Below are positions 9,543 through 18,586 of a DNA stretch of 64,000 nucleotides, in pieces; position 1 is the first letter of the stretch; each line of letters begins with the position of its first letter. Both the position numbers and the translations under genes were made by a program. Source of the DNA: JANSWP01 sp041941305 (lineage in GTDB: Bacteria; Bacteroidota; Bacteroidia; Chitinophagales; Saprospiraceae); NCBI GenBank assembly GCA_041941305.1, contig JBGTQJ010000056.1:1-64000 (forward strand). Reading direction: 5' to 3'. The notes under the pieces were generated by a model. That model was not told the origin of the DNA, did no database searches, and was given only the letters and a program-made list of their open reading frames with translations.

Positions 9543-9938
9543 ATGTCAACAATTCAAATAAAATCCAAAATCAGTATTTCTGAGTTGCTTAATGTAATTG
9601 AGCAATTAAACCTTTCTGATTTGGATAAACTGACCCAAAAAGCACTTTCTGTCCGAGCAAATAAGGTATCTTCAAATCTTTCAGAAGAAGAAACAAAGCT
9701 TTTTGAAATAATTAATCAAAGCTTACCAGATGATATTCAAAAAAGGTTTCAATACCTCCAATCAAAAAAAGAAGATGGAACATTAACAGAATTGGAACTT
9801 GATGAAGGAATGATAATAATTGAACAAATTGAAGAATTAGATAATAAACGAATGGAAGCTTTGATACACCTATCCCACCTTCGAGGTATTTCACTCCAGG
9901 AATTAAAAGAACAGCTTGATTTATTCAATAAGGAATGA
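9543..9938 (+). CDS. Small helical protein, partner of the downstream HNH nuclease
   Basis: A 131-residue, soluble, strongly acidic and helical protein without Cys. Its pattern (SEEETKLFEIINQSLPDDIQ, then LTELELDEGMIIIEQIEELD and a terminal HLRGISLQELKEQL) matches a family that I recognise as the usual upstream neighbour of short HNH nucleases in cyanobacteria and other bacteria. It overlaps the HNH start by 4 bp (ATGA), so the two are translationally coupled. An antitoxin-like or inhibitor role is inferred only from this arrangement. Codon use is more A-rich than in the flanking genes, which is consistent with transfer. Confidence 0.7.
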   Translation: MSTIQIKSKISISELLNVIEQLNLSDLDKLTQKALSVRANKVSSNLSEEETKLFEIINQSLPDDIQKRFQYLQSKKEDGTLTELELDEGMIIIEQIEELDNKRMEALIHLSHLRGISLQELKEQLDLFNKE

Positions 9939-10375
9939 AAAAGCAATATATCTCAGAAAAAACAAAAAGTCTTGTTAAAGACAGGGCTAATAATTGCTGT
10001 GAGTATTGTCAAAGTCTTGACGATTATGGAACCACCAATTTTTCAATTGATCATATAAAGCCATTGAGCCTAGGAGGAAATAACAAATTAGAAAATTTAG
10101 CTTTCTCTTGTTTAGGTTGTAATTGGGCAAAGTCAGATAAAACTCATGGAATCGATCCTAGTACTCAAAAGGAGGTTCCCTTATATAGTCCGCGAGTTCA
10201 TAATTGGTTAAGTCATTTTTCCTGGAGTAAAGATTTCACTAGAATTATTGGGCTAAGCCCTATTGGTAGAACTACAGTTGAAACACTTCATTTAAACAGA
10301 CAAAAACTTCAAAATAGGAGGAGGTTATTCTTTAAAGTTTCTTTGCACCCACCCACCCATACTCAAAAAAGATAA
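9935..10375 (+). CDS. HNH endonuclease
   Basis: A 146-residue protein with a zinc-bound HNH/beta-beta-alpha-metal core. CEYC is the first zinc pair (near residue 22), then FSIDHIKPLSLGG supplies the catalytic DH, LENLAFSCLGCN the second Cys pair and Asn, and KSD follows. The C-terminal half (SPRVHNWLSHFSW, IIGLSPIGRTTVETLHLNR) is typical of this HNH subfamily. No DNA-recognition domain is attached. The start overlaps the upstream partner by 4 bp. It could be part of a toxin-antitoxin-like or mobile module; there are no transposase remnants beside it. Confidence 0.88.
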   Translation: MKKQYISEKTKSLVKDRANNCCEYCQSLDDYGTTNFSIDHIKPLSLGGNNKLENLAFSCLGCNWAKSDKTHGIDPSTQKEVPLYSPRVHNWLSHFSWSKDFTRIIGLSPIGRTTVETLHLNRQKLQNRRRLFFKVSLHPPTHTQKR

Positions 10376-10492
10376 TTGAACTCATATTAAACTAATTTCA
10401 TATCACCAGCTTCCTGATTTTCTTTTATAAACCCTATTTTTACAAATCAACCTCAATCAGCCCCATTTTTTAAATCAAATAATTTTCACCCT

Positions 10493-13060
10493 ATGAAAAA
10501 ACAGATTTTTACACTTCTTTTTTCGCTCACTTTAGTTTTAAGTACCTCTGCCCAAATCATCATTACCGAAATCATGTACAATAACCCCGGAGCCGACGAT
10601 TACGAGTATATTGAAATTTACAACAATGGGATGTCTACCGTGAATATGGACGGCTGGACCATGGGTGGTGTGACGCATACTTTTTCTGGATTGACCCTCA
10701 ATGCAGGTGAATTTGCGATCCTCTCGGCAGATCCTTCGCTATTCGATCCACTTTTTGGAGTCACCTCCATTATGCGGGACGGTGGAGCTTTAAGCAATGG
10801 TGGTGAAACAGTAAGTATTTTTGATGCGACAGGAGCTTTAATTGATGAAGTTGAATACGACGATGTAGCTCCTTGGCCGACTTCCCCTGACGACGGCGGG
10901 TTCTCTTTAGTGCTTTGCGACTTTGGTTCTGACAACAATGACCCTGCTAATTGGTCAGCAGCATCAACCCCTACTGGTTTTGAATTAAATGGGATGCCCA
11001 TCTTTGCCAATCCTGGCGCTGTATCCAATTGCTCTACCGATCCTTTTGTGGGATTTTCGGGATCTAGTGTTATTGAAAGTGAAAACGTAGGCTCTGTAGA
11101 GGTGACTATTGAGTTAACCAATGGAAATAGCAACGCAACAGAAGTAACGGTCAATGTAGATATGAGTTCTACTGCAGATTCTGGAACAGATTACAATTTT
11201 ACTGCTCCACAAACGATTACATTTCCGGCAGATATGAGTTCTGCGTCTGAAACGATAAGCATTGATGTGATAGATGATATGGATGCAGAAAGCCTCGAAA
11301 CCATTGTATTGACCCTTAGCAATGCTACAAATGGAGCGGTTCTATTGTCTGATACCTACACTATTTCCATTGCTGATAATGATTCTACTGCAGATAGCGA
11401 TTTGGTAATATCAGGTGTATTTGATGCACAGCCAGCTGCTTCAGGTACAAAGGGGTTTGAATTGAAAGCAATTAATAATATTCCTGACCTAAGTGTTTAT
11501 GGCGTAGAATCCGCCAATAATGGAACCGGTTCCGGTGGTGCAGAATTGGATTTCCCTTCCATGGCTTTAAATGCAGGAGATTGCATTTATGTAGTCGATG
11601 ATTCCACAAAATTTGCAGATTTCTTTGGTTTCGATGCTGATTTTGTCAACAGTGCTGCCAATATCAATGGCAACGATGCCATAGTACTTTATAAGAATGG
11701 ACAAATTGTCGATCTTTTTGGAGATCCTGATGTTGATGGCTCTGACGAGCCCTGGGAATACCTGGATGGTTGGGCTTACCGCCAAAACGGAACTGGACCA
11801 GATGGTGCTTCCTTTTTATTGAGCAATTGGTTTTTCAGTGGTGTAGATGCATTGGATGGTGCAGCAACCAATGACCAGGCTATGCCCCCATTTCCAGTTT
11901 GTGCTTATGACCCAAGTGCTACTCCCGAATTGGTCGCCAACGATGACAATGCTACCACTGGTCAGGGAGTAGCCGTTGATATTTTTGTATTGAATAATGA
12001 TAATCTACCAAATGGGTTTACTTCTTTTGATTTGTTGGGCACTCCACTAAACGGAATGGCAGCTTACAATATGGGCAATGAAAGCGTAACCTATACTCCT
12101 GATGATGATTTTTGTGGCGATTCAGACAGCTTTAGGTACATCGTTTGTGATGCCAATGCTTGTGACACGGCAACTGTCAACGTTTTTGTAAATTGTCCAA
12201 CGACCTACCCAATTTATGACATCGCCACAGTAACAACAGTAGATGCCAATGGTGTTCCCGATTCCATCGATAGGACCTGCCAACTTCAGGGGATTGTCTA
12301 CGGCGTCGATCTACAAGGTAATGACAATATTCAGTTTTACTTCATTGATGGTACAGGAGGAATTAGCCTTTTTAGCAGTAACAATTTTGGTTATACTGTG
12401 CAGGAAGGAGACGAGGTAGTTGTACAAGGAACCATTTCAGAATTCAACTGTTTGACCCAAATTACACCAGATACTTTGTGGATGGTTTCTTCTGGAAATT
12501 CTTTGGTCATGCCTGCAACTGTAACAGAATTAAATGAATCGACAGAAGCTGAATTGGTTACAATTGGGATAATCAGTTGGTTGGATCCTTCCCAATGGAA
12601 TCCAACAGGGTCTGGATTCAACATGGATGTAAATGATGGAGTTAACAACTTTGTCATCAGAATTGACAATGATGTGGAATTGTTCAATATGCCCAATTTT
12701 GCTAATGATAACCCAGAGGTGCATGCTACTGGCTTGGGCGGACAATTCGATAATGATGGAGTCTGCGATGGTGGATATCAATTGCTCCCCAGATATGCTG
12801 CTGATTTGGTAGTATTTTGGTCAACCCATGATCCTGGGCTTGCAGAGAAAATCAAATTCTATCCAAATCCTGTTAATGATTTACTAAGAATAGACGCGGA
12901 AATTGATTTAGACGAAATCGTAATTTCCAATCTTTTCGGGCAAGAGATGCTTAGAAGCGCTGAAAATCAGATAGATGTATCAGGTCTGCCGGCTGGAATG
13001 TATACCATTACTTTTTTGACGGAAGATACTTTTTGGTCAACTGAGTTTGTGAAAATGTAA
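10493..13060 (+). CDS. Secreted multidomain protein with lamin-tail, Calx-beta and T9SS sorting domains
   Basis: An 855-residue extracellular protein. In order: signal peptide (to TSAQ, 21); lamin-tail domain (IIITEIMYNNPG, EYIEIYN, about 22-180); Calx-beta domain (about 188-300, ESLETIVLTLSNA, IADND); a second lamin-tail-like domain (about 304-470); a cadherin/Ig-like repeat (VANDDNATTGQG, about 480-570); an OB-fold-like region (QLQGIVYGVD, GDEVVVQGTISEF, about 575-690); and a type A T9SS C-terminal domain (FYPNPVNDLLRID, GLPAGMYTI, about 785-855). T9SS should export it and attach it to the surface. There is no catalytic domain, so adhesion or scaffolding is inferred. A perfect 56 bp palindrome follows the stop. 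Confidence 0.9.
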   Translation: MKKQIFTLLFSLTLVLSTSAQIIITEIMYNNPGADDYEYIEIYNNGMSTVNMDGWTMGGVTHTFSGLTLNAGEFAILSADPSLFDPLFGVTSIMRDGGALSNGGETVSIFDATGALIDEVEYDDVAPWPTSPDDGGFSLVLCDFGSDNNDPANWSAASTPTGFELNGMPIFANPGAVSNCSTDPFVGFSGSSVIESENVGSVEVTIELTNGNSNATEVTVNVDMSSTADSGTDYNFTAPQTITFPADMSSASETISIDVIDDMDAESLETIVLTLSNATNGAVLLSDTYTISIADNDSTADSDLVISGVFDAQPAASGTKGFELKAINNIPDLSVYGVESANNGTGSGGAELDFPSMALNAGDCIYVVDDSTKFADFFGFDADFVNSAANINGNDAIVLYKNGQIVDLFGDPDVDGSDEPWEYLDGWAYRQNGTGPDGASFLLSNWFFSGVDALDGAATNDQAMPPFPVCAYDPSATPELVANDDNATTGQGVAVDIFVLNNDNLPNGFTSFDLLGTPLNGMAAYNMGNESVTYTPDDDFCGDSDSFRYIVCDANACDTATVNVFVNCPTTYPIYDIATVTTVDANGVPDSIDRTCQLQGIVYGVDLQGNDNIQFYFIDGTGGISLFSSNNFGYTVQEGDEVVVQGTISEFNCLTQITPDTLWMVSSGNSLVMPATVTELNESTEAELVTIGIISWLDPSQWNPTGSGFNMDVNDGVNNFVIRIDNDVELFNMPNFANDNPEVHATGLGGQFDNDGVCDGGYQLLPRYAADLVVFWSTHDPGLAEKIKFYPNPVNDLLRIDAEIDLDEIVISNLFGQEMLRSAENQIDVSGLPAGMYTITFLTEDTFWSTEFVKM

Positions 13061-13077
13061 ATCCTTCCTCTAAAAGT

Positions 13078-13133
13078 CTGCGTATATTTTTTGCAAAAAT
13101 TTCAATTGAAATTTTTGCAAAAAATATACGCAG
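13078..13133. terminator. Perfect 56 bp palindrome between convergent genes
   Basis: Two 28 nt arms, beginning CTGCGTATAT and meeting at TTCAATTGAA, are exactly complementary with no spacer. It lies 18 bp after the stop of the T9SS gene and 148 bp after the end of the opposing batB-like gene, so a bidirectional terminator is the simplest reading. It is A/T-rich and uninterrupted, so it could also extrude as a cruciform. Confidence 0.6.
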
Positions 13134-13159
13134 CTATCTCCGAATTATTTACTTTTGCG

Positions 13160-13250
13160 CCCGGCGAGCGTCATACGACTAGCTCCCTCTGAACTCCCCC
13201 AGGCGGGAAACCGAGCAAGGGTAGGAGGTTGTAGCGGTGCGATATGATTG
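13160..13250. other. GC-rich patch with imperfect inverted repeat
   Basis: Between the palindrome and batB lies a segment clearly richer in GC than its surroundings. Its two ends (AGCGTCATACGAC near 13167 and the complement of GCGATATGATTGCT near 13238) are imperfect inverted copies around GGCGGGAAACCG. This could be a structured RNA or a REP-like repeat. I see no open frame or tRNA in it. Confidence 0.3.
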
Positions 13251-13280
13251 CTTGCCTTATTTTTTTGAGCCAATCCAAAC

Positions 13281-14309
13281 TTACTTTCCAAAGAAATCCC
13301 TCCCTTCCAACCATTTGCTTTTTCGATAAGAAATTAAAAATTCAATGATTAAAAGGAATAAAGCTATGGCAAGGAACCATTGAAAATGGCTTTCATATTC
13401 TTCAAATGCCTGCAATTCAAATTCCCGCCTTTCCATCATATTGATTCGATCCCGAAGGGTTTCTACTATTTCATCAGTTGCTGAAATGTTGAAATAAGCT
13501 CCTTTTCCAGTTTCTGCCAACTCAACCAGCATTACTTCATTTAATTTGGTTATCACCTCTTGTCCATCCTCATCAATTTTAAACCCCTTCCTCGCTCCAT
13601 ACCAGGTTGGGATTTTGGCTCCTGCAGGTGTACCCACTCCAACAGTAAAAATGAGCATGCCTTCTTCATTTGCTTCTTCTGCTCTGTCCAAAGCATTTTG
13701 ATCGTGACTTTCGCCATCTGTAATAATAATCATGGCTTTATGGCGCTCATTTTCTTGTTCAAAAGAACGTTCTGCCAAATCAATTGCCTCGCTGATGGCA
13801 GTTCCCTGAGTAGGTGCCATTTCCGGATTGGCAGCCCGAAGAAATAAAATTGCCGCACCATAATCAGTTGTGACTGGCATTTGTAGATAGGCATTGCCTG
13901 CAAAAATGATGAGACCTATTCGCTCCCCTCTTAGTTTTTCTACCAGCTCTTGTGCAAATCTTTTGGCACGCTCTAAACGGTTGGGAGCAATATCTTCTGC
14001 CAGCATACTTTGAGAAATATCCAAGGCAATAAACACATCCACACTTTTGCGTTTGACGGTCTCTTTTTTTGTTCCCCATTGTGGATTTGCCCACCCTATT
14101 ATCAAAAGTGCCAAAACAACCATCAAAATCGAAAACTTTACTCCATGTTTATACTTTGACATCTCGGGCATCAATTGCAACATCAAAGTTTGGTCACCAA
14201 ATCGTTCAATCGCTCTTTTCTTCAAAACCTGAGCGACAATGAAAAAAACAGTCAAAACCGGAATGATTGCCAAGACATACAAATACTCTGGATACTCGAA
14301 TCTAAACAC
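13281..14309 (-). CDS. BatB-like von Willebrand factor A membrane protein
   Basis: A membrane-anchored VWA protein of the Bacteroidota aerotolerance (Bat) type. FRFEYPEYLYVLAIIPVLTVFFIV forms the N-terminal membrane segment preceded by the usual PEYL motif, and a second TM follows (ILMVVLALLIIGWA). The MIDAS is DISQS, supported by a later TxG (PTQGTAIS) and ITDGESHD. A third TM sits near the C-terminus (FLAIALFLLIIEFLI). The frame runs up to a TTG at 14357, but homologues start near the GTG at 14309, used here. Bat genes usually sit in one moxR-batABCD operon. Here the neighbours are unrelated, and a BatC-like TPR gene lies 34 kb away at 47449. Confidence 0.85.
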   Translation of the reverse strand: MFRFEYPEYLYVLAIIPVLTVFFIVAQVLKKRAIERFGDQTLMLQLMPEMSKYKHGVKFSILMVVLALLIIGWANPQWGTKKETVKRKSVDVFIALDISQSMLAEDIAPNRLERAKRFAQELVEKLRGERIGLIIFAGNAYLQMPVTTDYGAAILFLRAANPEMAPTQGTAISEAIDLAERSFEQENERHKAMIIITDGESHDQNALDRAEEANEEGMLIFTVGVGTPAGAKIPTWYGARKGFKIDEDGQEVITKLNEVMLVELAETGKGAYFNISATDEIVETLRDRINMMERREFELQAFEEYESHFQWFLAIALFLLIIEFLISYRKSKWLEGRDFFGK

Positions 14310-14409
14310 TGGTGGACTTGAATTTTTAGATTTAGGTTGAGCCGTAAAGGTAGGCAAAGCTACTAATTAGAAGATTTAATGAACATGTGATAAATCAATG
14401 AGTCGCAAA

Positions 14410-15666
14410 TCAAGCACGTCTTCCTCTAATTTCTTCCAGCATTTTGAGGGTTTGATGACTTGGTTTCATTTCCAATTCCGCAAAAAGTACTTCCTGACAT
14501 TTTTGAAATTGGCGTATCGCTTTATTCCGATTTCCCAATTGGTGAAAACAATACATCAATCGGCGATGAATTTCTTCAAGACAGCCATCTTTTTCCAACA
14601 TCCTTTTGCAAAGCCAAATGCTTTGATGAAAATCTTTATTTTTCATAAAATGCAGGCTAAGGCGATCCATGATTATCAAATAAGTTTCCCGCAATTTTTC
14701 ACGTTCCCGCTCAGCCCATTCTTCATCCCTCATATCTTCCAAAAAGTCACCCTTATAAAATGAAAACGATTGATGGTAATAGGAAATGGCTGCTTCCATG
14801 TTTTGGTTTTTTTCATACATTTCGCCCTTCCTGCAACAATCTCTAAAAAAATCCACATCTTTCTCAATTATCAAATCCTTATGTATGGAATAAAGTCCAT
14901 TTTCATAAATGATGTAATCACCATCTGCACCTTTATTATCCAAATCTTTTCTTAGGTGGTACATCGCTACATTTAGACTGTTGCGCGAGCTATCCTGTGA
15001 AACCCCACTCCAAAACTTATCCATTATAAAATCTCTATGAATCGGCATAGGATGCTTATGTAATAAATAAGCCATCAATGCCCTGGTTTTCCTCCTTTTT
15101 AGCGTTTGCAATTTTTTTTCACCTAGAAATAACTGAAAATTGCCGAACAGTTGAACCTTCAAGTCAGGAACGATTAATGGTTTAGAAATCGAATTTTGAT
15201 CGCTGAAGATGGAATTTTTAGTTGATATAACTGAGGGTTGAGAAAAGCCTGGTTGCCGCTTGTTGCCTGAAAAAAAATTCAAAACTTTTTGGATGAAGCT
15301 TTCTGACCAATTAAATGATTGGCTGTATTTTTTGACGCTGTTAATAAATTCATCCTCCTGAAAGGGCAATTTCAGGTAATCTCTTGCTCCGCTTTTAAAT
15401 ATTTTAATCGCATCTTTCTCAATGGAATTGGCTGACAAAACAATTGTATTTAACCGAGGATATATTTTCTGAAGATTGTTCAGTTTTTCATAAACGCTAT
15501 AAAAAGGAGGTTGATGGTGCAGCAATACCAGACAAGTTCCATCTGGCAAATCGGTGGCAGTGTTCGGTGCAAGCGGAATCAGCTCAAATTGAACTGGAAT
15601 AAGATTTTGTATTTGTTCAATCAGTTGAGCATTGGCACAAAAGAACAGGATTTTGGGCTTTTTCAT
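14410..15666 (-). CDS. Receiver-like plus SARP/BTAD transcriptional regulator
   Basis: A 418-residue regulator. Residues 1-115 resemble a response-regulator receiver (KILFFCANAQ, IVLSANSIEKDAIKIFKSGARDYLKLPF). The usual acidic pocket is weak and the phosphoacceptor Asp position reads as HHQPPF, so it is probably a degenerate receiver. A winged-helix DNA-binding domain (about 170-260; RRKTRALMAYLLHKHP, RNSLNVAMYHLRKDL) and a BTAD TPR-like domain (about 270-415; FFRDCCRKGEMYEK to FQKCQEVLFAELEMKPS) follow. It is divergently arranged to a zinc-ribbon protein and close to two unusual proteins, which are candidate targets. Confidence 0.82.
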   Translation of the reverse strand: MKKPKILFFCANAQLIEQIQNLIPVQFELIPLAPNTATDLPDGTCLVLLHHQPPFYSVYEKLNNLQKIYPRLNTIVLSANSIEKDAIKIFKSGARDYLKLPFQEDEFINSVKKYSQSFNWSESFIQKVLNFFSGNKRQPGFSQPSVISTKNSIFSDQNSISKPLIVPDLKVQLFGNFQLFLGEKKLQTLKRRKTRALMAYLLHKHPMPIHRDFIMDKFWSGVSQDSSRNSLNVAMYHLRKDLDNKGADGDYIIYENGLYSIHKDLIIEKDVDFFRDCCRKGEMYEKNQNMEAAISYYHQSFSFYKGDFLEDMRDEEWAEREREKLRETYLIIMDRLSLHFMKNKDFHQSIWLCKRMLEKDGCLEEIHRRLMYCFHQLGNRNKAIRQFQKCQEVLFAELEMKPSHQTLKMLEEIRGRRA

Positions 15667-15898
15667 AATTCAGTTTCCAGGGGATTGGTAGTCTCTGGGT
15701 ATGTTTTCCCTCCTTATGTGACATTTATTTTTTTCTCAAGTAATTTACGCAAGTTCAAAGTATTTGCGTTATATATATTTTATCTTTCTTTGTTTTAATT
15801 TGTTACTCAAAAACCAATTTTTTTAGCCCTAAAAATTAAATTTAGCTCCGATTGATCTTTTGGCAATATTTTTTCAATAGGTTGTTAAAAAATGGAAA

Positions 15899-16120
15899 AT
15901 GAGACAAATCAACGCAGATCCCACCAATTATAAACGGCATAATTGCATTGGGCACCAGGAAGGAGATTGGATATTTTTTACATGTTCCCAATGTTCTTAC
16001 CAACGTCGTTACAATTATAGAACGGGAAAAATGCTGGTAACTGAAGGAGAAGACCCGACAATTATGCATCACGGCGGTCATAATCCAGTATCTGCTACTA
16101 TGCCTTTACAGACAAACTAA
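15899..16120 (+). CDS. Small zinc-ribbon-like protein
   Basis: A 73-residue protein with CxxH at 16-19 and CxxC at 29-32 separated by a beta-hairpin-like GDWIFFT, consistent with one zinc-binding ribbon. It continues YQRRYNYRTGKM and has a C-terminal HHGGHNP. No signal peptide or TM. The family is not recognised. It is divergent from the SARP/BTAD regulator, sharing a 232 bp A/T-rich control region, and convergent with the DUF1508 protein gene. I accept it as real because of the coherent metal-site spacing and its isolated frame. Confidence 0.6.
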   Translation: MRQINADPTNYKRHNCIGHQEGDWIFFTCSQCSYQRRYNYRTGKMLVTEGEDPTIMHHGGHNPVSATMPLQTN

Positions 16121-16140
16121 TTACATCTGGATTGATAAAA

Positions 16141-17226
16141 TCAAAAAACCTGCATTAAACTTCCAGCCTGTATTTCATGCTCAGGAGTTGCTTCATTATC
16201 GGCAAAATGGACTATGGAAGTGAGGCGATATATGCCTGGTTTTAAAACTGAACCAGAAACCCGAAGATTGAGCAGCCCATTTTCACCTATCGTTTTTTCA
16301 TAATTGCCAAGCAATATTACTTTACCATCACTCAAAGATTTAGCATAAACCTGGGCTTTGCATAGCTCACCAAGTGCATAATCCATCTCACTTAAATCAA
16401 TTTTTACATCAAAAAAAGAATTTTTGCGACTGACTGAACGACTTGGACTATCACTGCCTTCTGGAAAGACATTCACTTCCTTGAGGTCTTCTGAGAAAAT
16501 CACTTTACTCATTGGTTCCTTTTGACTATAAGCATGCCGTTTTTTCCACTCAAGACTTTCTTTAATGCTACTATGATTTTTCATGGTCTTAGGCAGATTA
16601 GATTTGATAAAATCGATTATAGTGGTTTCATCCAGTCCTTTAAAGTTTTGCTTTTTATCAGTATGCAAATTGGTTATTATCCCACTAATTGGTGAGTTTT
16701 CATCATTGTGATAGAGTTCCAAACGAAAAGCAGCCTTGGTGTTTGAGAATTCCTTGGTAGGGACCATTACTTTTGATGGGACTGTCTTTTTAGGTGGCTT
16801 TTTAGGACTTTTCGTTTTTGTTGAAATATTGGTACTGAGTTTGGGTATTGGGTTTTCTTTATGCTCAAAAGCCCCCTTGTCACAATAATTCTTAAAAAGT
16901 ATAAGTGCAGCTTCCATCTCCAGTTCATTGCTGTATTTTCTGCTTCTTGCTATCTCCTGATGATTGGCAGCTTTTAGGATAAAATAAAACTTTCCATTTT
17001 CTTCAACCCTGCGATATCGGTCAGCATTACCTGAATTGATCTTAACGGATTCCATTCCATTATCCCGACTTTTGGTTGAGGCATATTTTTGACTGAATAA
17101 AACATCTTTTCCCTCCTCATCTAAAAACCTAAAAAATGCTCCCTTTTCTGTTTTGAAGGTGATGAAACCTGGTTGGCGATAAGGCGCTTCATAATCGAAG
17201 TCGTAAGTATCTTTTTGGGGATTCAT
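16141..17226 (-). CDS. DUF1508 (YegP-like) repeats fused to an unknown beta-rich domain
   Basis: About 361 residues, no signal peptide. The first 110 residues hold two YegP/DUF1508-type units (FFRFLDEEGKDVLFSQKYAS, DNGMESVKINS, then KFYFILKAANHQEIARSRKYS). A Lys/Pro-rich linker (TKSPKKPPKKT) follows. The C-terminal 100 residues form a beta-rich domain ending LKPGIYRLTSIVHF, which echoes QAGIYRVTAVLQL in the next upstream gene, so the two probably share a domain. The frame extends to 17292, but that start falls within a perfect hairpin (17258-17294); ATG 17226 is used. Function unknown; it looks cytoplasmic. Confidence 0.72.
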   Translation of the reverse strand: MNPQKDTYDFDYEAPYRQPGFITFKTEKGAFFRFLDEEGKDVLFSQKYASTKSRDNGMESVKINSGNADRYRRVEENGKFYFILKAANHQEIARSRKYSNELEMEAALILFKNYCDKGAFEHKENPIPKLSTNISTKTKSPKKPPKKTVPSKVMVPTKEFSNTKAAFRLELYHNDENSPISGIITNLHTDKKQNFKGLDETTIIDFIKSNLPKTMKNHSSIKESLEWKKRHAYSQKEPMSKVIFSEDLKEVNVFPEGSDSPSRSVSRKNSFFDVKIDLSEMDYALGELCKAQVYAKSLSDGKVILLGNYEKTIGENGLLNLRVSGSVLKPGIYRLTSIVHFADNEATPEHEIQAGSLMQVF

Positions 17227-17257
17227 AATTATTTTTTGGTTAATTAATTCAAGAAGG

Positions 17258-17294
17258 GGGTGAAAGCTGGCAGTATGTATGCCAGCTTTCACCC
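17258..17294. terminator. Hairpin in the leader between two related genes
   Basis: GGGTGAAAGCTGGCA at 17258-17272 is perfectly complementary to 17280-17294, with a 7 nt loop. It lies after the 157-residue protein gene and 32 bp before the ATG of the DUF1508 gene, both on the minus strand. Without a strong T tract it may be an attenuator or processing site rather than a full terminator. Confidence 0.5.
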
Positions 17295-17364
17295 TCTAAA
17301 ACCCCTACCGAGCCGCCCGGCAGGACGGCGAGGCAGTTGTTCGTAACTTGGGTTAAGTAACTAC

Positions 17365-17838
17365 TTATACTATTCCTTCGTAGAAGTTGAAGAGTCCTAG
17401 GTCAGAAAATGCAACCATACTCAATGGATCATTGGTAGCAGTGAGGAACAATTGCAATACAGCTGTAACCCGGTAAATTCCAGCTTGAACCTGATTGGCA
17501 GGCACTTGCCAGTTTAAATTGTAGGGTCCACAACCAGACCATGCTTGTGTTCTTTGGCGATGGGCTGCAAGCGGCTCTGATTCGGAGCTACCCATTCTTT
17601 CGAAGAAAATTTCGGCTCGCCATTCGACCAATGCAGGGTTGATCAAATCACAGATATTCCAACCGGAATTGTCTGCAATTTGAAAATCATAGTTAATTTC
17701 AAATGGCTGATTGACATTAATAATAGTGGAAGCACCCGCAGCTACTCCACCCACTTCAGTTCCTGCTACTGTTACTGCACCATTAAAATCCCAAATTGCA
17801 GCTATAGGAGCTGATGTTTCTACTGTTAATGCAGGCAT
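17365..17838 (-). CDS. Unknown small beta-sandwich protein
   Basis: A 157-residue protein without a signal peptide, beginning MPALTVETSAPIAAIWDF and rich in beta-prone stretches. Its C-terminal half (YNLNWQVPANQVQAGIYRVTAVLQL) resembles the end of the following DUF1508 protein. Cys in ICDLINP and SGCGPYN could pair. There is no match to a family that I can name. It is the first gene of a probable two-gene unit in front of a hairpin attenuator. A 750 bp untranslated region containing two long-hairpin repeats lies upstream. Confidence 0.65.
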   Translation of the reverse strand: MPALTVETSAPIAAIWDFNGAVTVAGTEVGGVAAGASTIINVNQPFEINYDFQIADNSGWNICDLINPALVEWRAEIFFERMGSSESEPLAAHRQRTQAWSGCGPYNLNWQVPANQVQAGIYRVTAVLQLFLTATNDPLSMVAFSDLGLFNFYEGIV

Positions 17839-17858
17839 GAGTTATTTGTTTTTTTACA

Positions 17859-18043
17859 GAAGTTGTTTAAAAATGGAGGTTGAATTTTCTTGTAAGTGCT
17901 TGATTGTCAAGACGAAGCTCTTTTTGAGTTTCATACTTGTCCCAAAGGGATCACTTTGTGAGAAAGTATGGAGCGAAAAAAAGCTGAAGTATTGGTAATC
18001 AATGGCTTGCAAGAAAACCATCTATCTGTTTTTAAACAACTTC
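17859..18043. repeat. Long-hairpin intergenic element, copy 2
   Basis: Outer arms GAAGTTGTTTAAAAA (17859-17873) and its complement (18029-18043) are perfect. Inside, the two halves stay alignable for about 70 nt (for example AAGCTCTTTTTGAG against the complement of GCGAAAAAAAGCT). The apex contains CCCAAAGGGATCACTTTG. It sits within the 748 bp gene-free stretch 17839-18586. Between this copy and copy 3 I see only A/T-rich DNA. Confidence 0.7.
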
Positions 18044-18424
18044 ACATAATACATTCTGACTTAGGGAAAGTCAGGAGGTAAAATGAAGTTTAAAAATGGG
18101 GTTTTATTTTCTCCTTTTGGGGATGTTTAAAAACCAAGACAAAAGAAAGTTATCAAAATTATTGGGCGCTTAACATTCACTAAATCGCACTTAAATCCCA
18201 CTTAATTTTTGGTTAATTCATCCCTGATTTAGGTTTTTTGATACTTTTTTAGTTTTCATAATGATGCAAATACCTGTTAAAGACTGACTTTTGTAATAGA
18301 AAACATCCAGATCCCTTTTTGGAATTCGGGAAAGACAATTCAAATACCTTATTCAACAATTCATTTTATATGCGTTGATTACCTTTCCTAAAAATCTGAA
18401 TAATTGCATAAGGGCTTTAGCAAA

Positions 18425-18558
18425 TAATAACCTACGCATTTGAATTCGTCCTTTTTTACTCATACTTCGTTAAAAAGCCTCGCTGATGCGCTGCATCATC
18501 TACGTTTTTCGCCTCGTTTGAGGAAAAAATCACTTCGTCAAATTTGCGTAGTTTATTA
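18425..18558. repeat. Long-hairpin intergenic element, copy 3
   Basis: TAATAACCTACGCA at 18425 pairs imperfectly with the complement of TGCGTAGTTTATTA ending at 18558. Inner arms (CTTTTTTACTCATAC against the complement of GAGGAAAAAATCAC) continue the hairpin. The apex reads GCATCATCTACGTTTTTCGCC, matching copies 5 and 6. It ends 28 bp before the efflux operon start, so it lies in that operon's leader or promoter. Confidence 0.7.
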
Positions 18559-18586
18559 ATTTCTAAACCCCTAAAAAGAATACGAT

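Noticed and set aside
14398..14763. 121-residue open frame on the plus strand
   Set aside because: Antisense to the SARP/BTAD regulator, with no family features; the regulator is convincing on the minus strand.
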